Of a stretch of DNA of 64,000 nucleotides, positions 59,193-64,000 are shown piece by piece. Numbering within the stretch: the first letter of the stretch is position 1; each line of letters begins with the position of its first letter. The position numbers and the translations under genes were made by a program. Location: positions 1-64,000 of the forward strand of contig NZ_JARVRX010000014.1 in NCBI RefSeq assembly GCF_030209435.1, read 5' to 3'. Source of the stretch: Mycolicibacterium sp. lyk4-40-TYG-92. GTDB lineage: Bacteria; Actinomycetota; Actinomycetes; Mycobacteriales; Mycobacteriaceae. The notes under the pieces were generated by a model. That model saw only the letters and a list, made by a program, of their open reading frames with translations. It ran no database searches and was not told the DNA's origin.

Positions 59193-61171
59193 CAGCGCAC
59201 CTTCTCTTCGATACAGGCGACCTGGTGTGCGCCATCGGCTTTGCCCACGAGTCGGACATCGAGTTCGTCGCCGCTGCAGGCGTCGACCGCAATTGGGCAT
59301 CTCGGATGGAACGCACACCCGGTCGGCGGTGACAGCGGGCTCGCCGGTTCACCTGGCAACACCCGCGATTCGCGGCCGAGGTCGGGGATCGCGTCGACCA
59401 GAGCGCGGGTGTAGGGATGTGTCGGACCTCCGATGACCTGTTCGGCCGGCCCGATTTCCACGATGCGGCCCAGGTACATCACGGCGATGCGATCGGCGAC
59501 CACGCGAGCCACCGACAGGTCGTGCGTCACGAACACCACGGACATGTCCAGACCGCGGCGCAGGTCACCGATGAGGTTGAGCACCGAGGCGGCGAGTGAC
59601 ACGTCCAAGGCACTCGTGGGTTCGTCGCACAACAGCACAGCGGGTGGGACGACGGTGGCGCGAGCCAGCGAAACCCGTTGGCGCTGACCACCGGAAAGCT
59701 GGCCGGCACGTGACTTTGCGACCTCCGCGGGCAGCCCCACCCGGTCGAGCACCTCGATCACGGCATCGCGCCGCGCGGCCCGCGACAGTTTCCGGCCACG
59801 CAATCGCTCGGCGATCAACTCACCGACCGACAGCCACGGCGTGAGCGAGGCGCCGGCGTCCTGGAACACCATCTGCGGGCGCTGCTCCCCGGCCACCTCG
59901 ACCGTGCCCGTGGTCGCCTTCTCCAGACCGGCGATCACCCGCAACAGCGTGGACTTTCCCGAACCGCTCTCCCCTACCAGTGCCACTGACTCGCCGTGCC
60001 CCACCCGCAGCGTCACGCCGCGCAATGCCTGGAGTTTCCCGCGCGGCGCCACGGCGAAGGTCTTGGTCACGTCGGTCACCGTGACCGCGGCGGGTTGGTC
60101 CGCGGCGGCCGGGCTCATCGACTGTGCGGCAACAAATTCCGGTCCGGCAGCCGCCGCTACCGGATCGTGTCCCTGCTGCTCCGGGGTCAGCAGGCAGGCG
60201 CTGACCCGGCCGGGACCGACGGAAGTCGGCTCGGGAGAGGATTTCTCACAGTTGTCGGTGGCCTGGTCACAGCGTGGGCTGAAGGCGCATCCGGGCAGCG
60301 GTGCCAGTGGGCTCGGCACAGCGCCCGGCATCGCCGCGAGCCGCCTGTCACGTGCGGTATCCAGCGTCAGCCGTGACCGCAGCAGTCCGCGGGTATAAGG
60401 GTGAGCAGGTGAGCTCAGGACCTCGCCGGCCGGGCCGACCTCGGCGATACGCCCGGCGTAGAGCACCGCGATGCGGTCCGAGATCTGCGCCGCCACCCCG
60501 AGGTCGTGGGTGATGAAGACAATGCTGCAACCGATTTCGTCGCGGAGTCGTTGCAGCAGCCTGAGCACCTGGGCCTGCACGGTGACATCCAGTGCGGTGG
60601 TCGGCTCGTCGGCGATGATGAGTTCCGGCGAGCCGGCGATCGCGATGGCGATCATCACGCGCTGCCGCAAGCCGCCGGAGAGTTCGTGAGGGTAGGCCCG
60701 CATCCGCCGCGCCGGGTCGGGTATGCCGACGGCGGTGAGCAGGCGCAGCGCTTCGTCGGCGCTGCCCGCCGCCTCGGCGACCTGCTTGCCGATCCGCATG
60801 GTCGGGTTGAGGGAGGTCATGGGGTCCTGGAACACCGCGCCCAGATCGAGGCGGCGAACTGTGCGCAGCGCCTTCGGGTCACCGTGCACCATGTCCGAGC
60901 CGGCCACCGCGATGCTGCCCTCGATCCGGGCGGACGCCGGCAGCAGGCCGAGCATGCCGAATCCCAATACGCTTTTCCCGGAACCTGATTCGCCCACCAG
61001 TCCGAGTATCTCGCCGCGCTGGACGGTCAGGGAGACGCCGCGCAGCGCGTGTACCTCACCGCCGTTGCGCGGGAACGTGACATGCAGGCCCGCCACGGTT
61101 GCCACCGCGTCCGGGTTCGACGACACGGCGGCGACCTGTGAGGTGTCCACCACCGAGACAGCAGTGCCCAT
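59192..61171 (-). CDS. Fused double ABC ATPase (DppD-DppF type)
   Basis: A 659-residue protein with two complete ATPase domains. Domain 1 (about residues 25-330): Walker A GESGSGKSVLG, signature LSGGLRQRV, Walker B LIIADEPTTALD, and the C-terminal GCAFSPRCDQATDNC cysteine cluster. Domain 2 (about residues 365-659): GESGSGKSTLL, LSGGQRQRVSLARA, LLCDEPTSALD and GCAFHPRCPIAVDAC. In most systems these are separate DppD and DppF genes. ATG 61171 has AGGAGAG upstream. It is the first gene of the operon. Confidence 0.93.
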   Translation of the reverse strand: MGTAVSVVDTSQVAAVSSNPDAVATVAGLHVTFPRNGGEVHALRGVSLTVQRGEILGLVGESGSGKSVLGFGMLGLLPASARIEGSIAVAGSDMVHGDPKALRTVRRLDLGAVFQDPMTSLNPTMRIGKQVAEAAGSADEALRLLTAVGIPDPARRMRAYPHELSGGLRQRVMIAIAIAGSPELIIADEPTTALDVTVQAQVLRLLQRLRDEIGCSIVFITHDLGVAAQISDRIAVLYAGRIAEVGPAGEVLSSPAHPYTRGLLRSRLTLDTARDRRLAAMPGAVPSPLAPLPGCAFSPRCDQATDNCEKSSPEPTSVGPGRVSACLLTPEQQGHDPVAAAAGPEFVAAQSMSPAAADQPAAVTVTDVTKTFAVAPRGKLQALRGVTLRVGHGESVALVGESGSGKSTLLRVIAGLEKATTGTVEVAGEQRPQMVFQDAGASLTPWLSVGELIAERLRGRKLSRAARRDAVIEVLDRVGLPAEVAKSRAGQLSGGQRQRVSLARATVVPPAVLLCDEPTSALDVSLAASVLNLIGDLRRGLDMSVVFVTHDLSVARVVADRIAVMYLGRIVEIGPAEQVIGGPTHPYTRALVDAIPDLGRESRVLPGEPASPLSPPTGCAFHPRCPIAVDACSGDELDVRLVGKADGAHQVACIEEKVR

Positions 61172-61225
61172 GTGTGCTCTCCTGCGTTCTGATCGCCGTG
61201 CCGTGGGACATCCGTGACCGCTGGC

Positions 61226-61239
61226 CTGTCAGTTGACAG
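61226..61239. promoter_or_regulatory. TetR-type operator, operon side
   Basis: CTGTCAGTTGACAG is a perfect dyad (CTGTCA/TGACAG) around 2 nt, 54 bp before the start of the fused ATPase gene. A related dyad lies at 61332-61345 near the TetR gene. Confidence 0.65.
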
Positions 61240-61331
61240 TTTTCTCCCCGGACCATCCCGCATGGTGTCGCCGAAGTAAGCACGATGTAAGCAACCAGGG
61301 CTCGTAGGTAACCGGCCGATATCCCAGGTTT

Positions 61332-61345
61332 CTGTCGCGTGACAG
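61332..61345. promoter_or_regulatory. TetR-type operator, regulator side
   Basis: CTGTCGCGTGACAG shares the CTGTC...GACAG arms with 61226-61239 at the same arm spacing, and lies 49 bp before the TetR start. Two such sites in the divergent region are the usual design for a repressor controlling itself and its target operon. Confidence 0.65.
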
Positions 61346-61394
61346 ATACTGACCGGCGGTATCGATGACTGCCCGCGTGGACCACGATGAATGA

Positions 61395-62072
61395 ATGTCG
61401 ACCACCCACACAGGACGGCCTCGACTGCGGCCCCAGCGGCGCCCGGGCGTCACCGGACGAGACGAAATCCTCGATGCGGCAGGCGAATTGTTCACCACGC
61501 TGGGCTACGCGGGTACCTCGACGCGAACCATCGCCGATTCGGTCGGCATCAGGCAGGCGTCGTTGTACCACTACTTCAAGACCAAGGACGACATCCTGTG
61601 CGCCGTGCTGAGCCAGACCGTCGCCCCGACGCTGGCATTCATCCCAAGCCTGGTGAGCGCAACGCCGGCGTTGACCGCGACCGAGCACCTACACGCCCTG
61701 GCCGCGTTCGACGGCGAGCAATTACTCGGTGGCGCATGGAATCTGGGCGCGCTCTACCTGCTTCCCGAGCTGCGCGCCGATCGCCTGGAGCCGTTCTGGT
61801 CCGACCGCGAACGCCTCCGACAGCATTATCTGACCTTGAGCCGGGCAGTACTGCAACAGACCGGCGTTCATCCGGCAGCCGCCGACCTGCCGTTCCGGCT
61901 GGTCGAATCGCTCGTCAACATGTGGTCGGTACCGCATGGCCCCGAACGATCCGACCTGCCCATGCAGGTCGCCGATGCCGGCATGCGCGTCCTCGGCATC
62001 CCCGATGCCGCGACACCGGCCTTGCGGAGCCGAACCGGGCAGGTCATCGAACAACACAAGGACGCCGGATAA
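61395..62072 (+). CDS. TetR-family repressor, candidate regulator of the ureide operon
   Basis: A 225-residue TetR protein. The helix-turn-helix lies around residues 22-68: RDEILDAAGELFTTLGYAGTSTRTIADSVGIRQASLYHYFKTKDDIL. The C-terminal part, with LYLLPELRADRLEPFW and an Ala-rich end, would bind the inducer. It is divergent from the fused ATPase gene with 223 bp between, containing the two CTGTC/GACAG dyads. A ureide intermediate could be the inducer. GTG or ATG: I chose ATG 61395 from the frame opening. Confidence 0.85.
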   Translation: MSTTHTGRPRLRPQRRPGVTGRDEILDAAGELFTTLGYAGTSTRTIADSVGIRQASLYHYFKTKDDILCAVLSQTVAPTLAFIPSLVSATPALTATEHLHALAAFDGEQLLGGAWNLGALYLLPELRADRLEPFWSDRERLRQHYLTLSRAVLQQTGVHPAAADLPFRLVESLVNMWSVPHGPERSDLPMQVADAGMRVLGIPDAATPALRSRTGQVIEQHKDAG

Positions 62073-62081
62073 CCTCATAGC

Positions 62082-62357
62082 GTGTTTCACGTACTGAACA
62101 TCACCTACACGCAACCCTTGGACGTCGTGGACCAGGCCCGGCCCGCGCATCTGGAATGGCTCGGCAAACTGGTCGAGGAGCGCCGCATCCTTCTTGCCGG
62201 CCGTCTGGAATCGCAGGGTGGCGCCGTGCTGATCGCCTCGGACATGACCGCCGAAGAGGCCGACGCGCTCACTGCCAGCGACCCGTACGTGCACGCCGGT
62301 GTCGCCACTTACGAGCGCGTGAGCTTCAATGCCGGTTTCCGCGCGGACGGGCTCTAG
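62082..62357 (+). CDS. YciI-like protein
   Basis: A 91-residue YCII-family protein with LEWLGKLVEERRILLAGRLESQGGAVLIASDM and the conserved DPYVHAGVATYERV near the end, where a His-Asp pair is typical of the family. A GTG start lies 9 bp after the TetR stop, in the same direction, suggesting co-transcription. YciI proteins bind or dehydrochlorinate small molecules; the function here is unknown. Confidence 0.75.
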   Translation: MFHVLNITYTQPLDVVDQARPAHLEWLGKLVEERRILLAGRLESQGGAVLIASDMTAEEADALTASDPYVHAGVATYERVSFNAGFRADGL

Positions 62358-62413
62358 CCGGAAATTCACAGCCGGATCCGGGATTAGTTGACCGCCGGCT
62401 GCCGTTGAGTGTG

Positions 62414-62474
62414 GTCAGGGCCTGACGCACTGCCCCACATATCGTTACCTTCGCTAATCTTTGTAGTAGGTAAC
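62414..62474. promoter_or_regulatory. Dyads upstream of adhC
   Basis: GTCAGGGCCTGAC (62414-62426) is an inverted repeat with GTCAG/CTGAC arms, and GTTACC (62444-62449) pairs with GGTAAC (62469-62474). These occupy the 156-bp gap before adhC and may be operators; GTTACC/GGTAAC resembles the dyad upstream of etfB. Confidence 0.35.
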
Positions 62475-62513
62475 CGCCGCTAGGCAAGCCGAGAATGAAG
62501 AGGATTGACACGC

Positions 62514-63563
62514 ATGACCACGACTGTTTCCGCCTACGCCGCGACCTCAGCGACCAGCCCGCTGACCAAGACCACCATCGAGCGCCGTGACATCGGCCCG
62601 CACGACGTGGCATTCGACATCAAGTTCGCGGGCATCTGTCACTCGGACATCCACACCGTCAAGTCCGAATGGGGCCCGGCCAACTACCCCGTCGTACCCG
62701 GCCACGAGATCGCCGGTGTCGTCACCGCGGTCGGCTCCGAGGTGACCAAGTACAAGGTCGGCGACCACGTCGGCGTCGGCTGCTTCGTCGACTCGTGCCG
62801 CGAGTGCGAGAACTGCCTGGCCGGCCTGCAGCAGTACTGCACCGGCAAGGGCGGCAACATCGGCACGTACAACGCCACCGGCCGTGACGGCACGCCCACC
62901 TACGGCGGCTACAGCACCGCCATCGTCGTCGACGAGAACTACGTGCTGCGCATCCCGGACAGCATTCCGCTGGACAAGGCAGCTCCGCTGCTGTGCGCCG
63001 GCATCACCCTGTACTCGCCGCTGCGGCACTGGAACGCCGGCCCCGGCAAGAAGGTGGCGATCGTCGGTCTCGGCGGTCTGGGCCACGTCGGCGTGAAGCT
63101 CGCCGTCGCGATGGGCGCCGAGGTCACCGTGCTGAGCCAGTCGCTCAAGAAGATGGAAGACGGCTTGCGCCTGGGCGCGCACCACTACTACGCCACCAAC
63201 GACCCGGACACCTTCAAGAAGCTGGCCGGCAGCTTCGACCTGATCATCAACACCGTGTCGGCGAACCTGAACATGGGTCTCTACCTGAACCTGCTCAAGT
63301 CCGACGGCACGCTCGTCGAGCTCGGTGCGCCCGAGAAGCCGCTGGAGGTTCCGGTGTTCCCGCTGATCGGCATGCGCCGCACCCTCGCCGGCTCATTGAT
63401 CGGCGGCATCCCGGAGACCCAGGAGATGCTGGACTTCTGCGCCGAACACGACGTGACCCCGGAAATCGAGGTCATCGAGGCGTCGTACGTCAACGAGGCC
63501 TACGAGCGCGTCATCGCCAGTGACGTGCGGTACCGCTTCGTGATCGACACCGCGACCATCTAG
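62514..63563 (+). CDS. adhC: NADP-type cinnamyl/alcohol dehydrogenase AdhC
   Basis: A 349-residue zinc alcohol dehydrogenase. Catalytic zinc: Cys in FAGICHSDIH near residue 43, His-Glu in PGHEIAGVV. Structural zinc: SCRECENC near residue 105. Cofactor fold: GLGGLGHVGVKLA near residue 185, with the SQSLKK that follows indicating NADP preference. This is the orthologue of Rv3045 (adhC), reading FAGICHSDIHTVK, PLRHWNAG and VRYRFVIDTATI. ATG 62514 is chosen over an upstream TTG because family text begins there. Confidence 0.93.
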   Translation: MTTTVSAYAATSATSPLTKTTIERRDIGPHDVAFDIKFAGICHSDIHTVKSEWGPANYPVVPGHEIAGVVTAVGSEVTKYKVGDHVGVGCFVDSCRECENCLAGLQQYCTGKGGNIGTYNATGRDGTPTYGGYSTAIVVDENYVLRIPDSIPLDKAAPLLCAGITLYSPLRHWNAGPGKKVAIVGLGGLGHVGVKLAVAMGAEVTVLSQSLKKMEDGLRLGAHHYYATNDPDTFKKLAGSFDLIINTVSANLNMGLYLNLLKSDGTLVELGAPEKPLEVPVFPLIGMRRTLAGSLIGGIPETQEMLDFCAEHDVTPEIEVIEASYVNEAYERVIASDVRYRFVIDTATI

Positions 63564-63592
63564 CTCGCTGCACCAACGCTGTGCACGGCCGT

Positions 63593-63620
63593 CGGGTCGC
63601 CCGGTTCTCGGGTCGCCCGG
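63593..63620. repeat. Short direct repeat downstream of adhC
   Basis: CGGGTCGCCCGG occurs at 63593-63604 and 63609-63620. Each can fold as a small CGGG/CCCG hairpin. It lies between the convergent adhC and sigma-factor stops and may help terminate transcription. Confidence 0.35.
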
Positions 63621-63657
63621 CGGCCGTCGGCGATTTCCGTTCAGATCGCCTGTGCCG

Positions 63658-64000
63658 TCAATCACGACATTCCCGCGCCCGTCGTTCCAGATGTGCGCGC
63701 TCGGCCGGGTTGCGCGCAAGTTCGGCCGCACGGCTGAACTCGGCCCCGGCGCCGGCCCGATTTCCATTGCGCAACAACAGGTCCCCACGGACCGCGTGAT
63801 ACACCTCATACCCGTCCAGCTCGATGGTGTCGACGATCGCGAGAGCCGCCTCCGGTCCGCGGACTTCGGCGACGGCGACCGCGCGGTTGAGCGCCACCAC
63901 CGGCGTCGGGTCCAGTAGCCACAGTTGGTCGTACAGCTCGAGTACCTGGCCCCAGTCGGTGTCCGCAGCGCGAGCGGCATCGGTATGCACGGCACCGATC
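63658..64000 (-). CDS. ECF42-type sigma factor, C-terminal part (gene runs past the window end)
   Basis: About 114 C-terminal residues of a longer protein. The segment AVHTDAARAADTDWGQVLELYDQLWLLDPTPVVALNRAVAVAEVRGPEAAL and the RADLLLRNG-like repeats match the SnoaL/TPR-like extension of ECF42 sigma factors. The frame stays open to base 64000 (reading IGA before VH), so the sigma domains lie outside. The GTG at 63990 is not the real start. Function: alternative sigma factor, unknown regulon. Confidence 0.7.
   Translation of the reverse strand, partial: IGAVHTDAARAADTDWGQVLELYDQLWLLDPTPVVALNRAVAVAEVRGPEAALAIVDTIELDGYEVYHAVRGDLLLRNGNRAGAGAEFSRAAELARNPAERAHLERRARECRD

Noticed and set aside
1..64000. 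tRNA, rRNA, CRISPR array, prophage
   Set aside because: I looked for clover-leaf ends, spaced direct repeats and phage structural genes and found none.

Overview
The window is high-GC actinobacterial DNA from a mycobacterium, most likely a rapid-growing Mycolicibacterium-type species. The evidence is a long conserved backbone that follows the Mycobacterium tuberculosis order Rv3024c to Rv3045: mnmA, iscS, an acyltransferase, an OlsB-like protein, etfA/etfB, the methylglucose lipopolysaccharide (MGLP) genes, echA17, a Nudix hydrolase, an ABC ATPase, serB2, ctaD, fecB and adhC. These calls rest on reading motifs and on remembered family sequences; no database search was run.

Region by region. 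1-7.6 kb is an accessory block: an IclR regulator, a large secreted protein whose stop overlaps the start of a cyp130-like P450, a 3Fe-4S ferredoxin, a 4-coumarate-CoA-ligase-like enzyme and a Gly/Ser/Asn-rich secreted protein. 7.7-13.7 kb is backbone (Rv3015c-like, mnmA, iscS, acyltransferases), interrupted by an ArsR/SRPBCC pair with two matching operators. 13.7-27.4 kb is a catabolic island: alcohol and aldehyde dehydrogenases, a Baeyer-Villiger monooxygenase, an ECF sigma factor, two paralogous metallo-beta-lactamase (MBL) hydrolases, an SDR, an NmrA-like protein, a nitroreductase, a cupin, a ThuA-like protein and a large LuxR-family ATPase regulator. Four near-identical 25-bp sites lie 64-75 bp upstream of four start codons in this island, which suggests one regulon.

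27.5-49.5 kb returns to backbone: electron-transfer flavoprotein, the MGLP cluster (methyltransferase, GH57, GT4, hexapeptide acyltransferase, second methyltransferase), then echA17 to fecB. Two insertions stand out. One is a copper oxidase (mmcO) behind a copper-type operator with an apparently leaderless GTG start. The other is a MocR/YczE pair with an operator array of six hexamers and a 47-codon gene overlapping yczE.

49.5-61.2 kb is the most striking region: eleven minus-strand genes, most joined by stop/start overlaps, reading ABC transporter (fused double ATPase, two permeases, lipoprotein binding protein), cysteine hydrolase, MBL hydrolase, allantoinase, Asp/Glu/hydantoin-racemase-like protein, allantoicase, a small unknown protein and a 2-oxoglutarate/Fe(II) oxygenase. 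A divergent TetR gene with two similar dyads faces it. I read it as an uptake and degradation operon for allantoin or a related ureide. The racemase-like member has Gly where the family's first catalytic Cys should be. The window closes with a YciI protein, adhC and the 3' part of an ECF42-type sigma factor. I saw no tRNA, rRNA, CRISPR array or complete insertion sequence.
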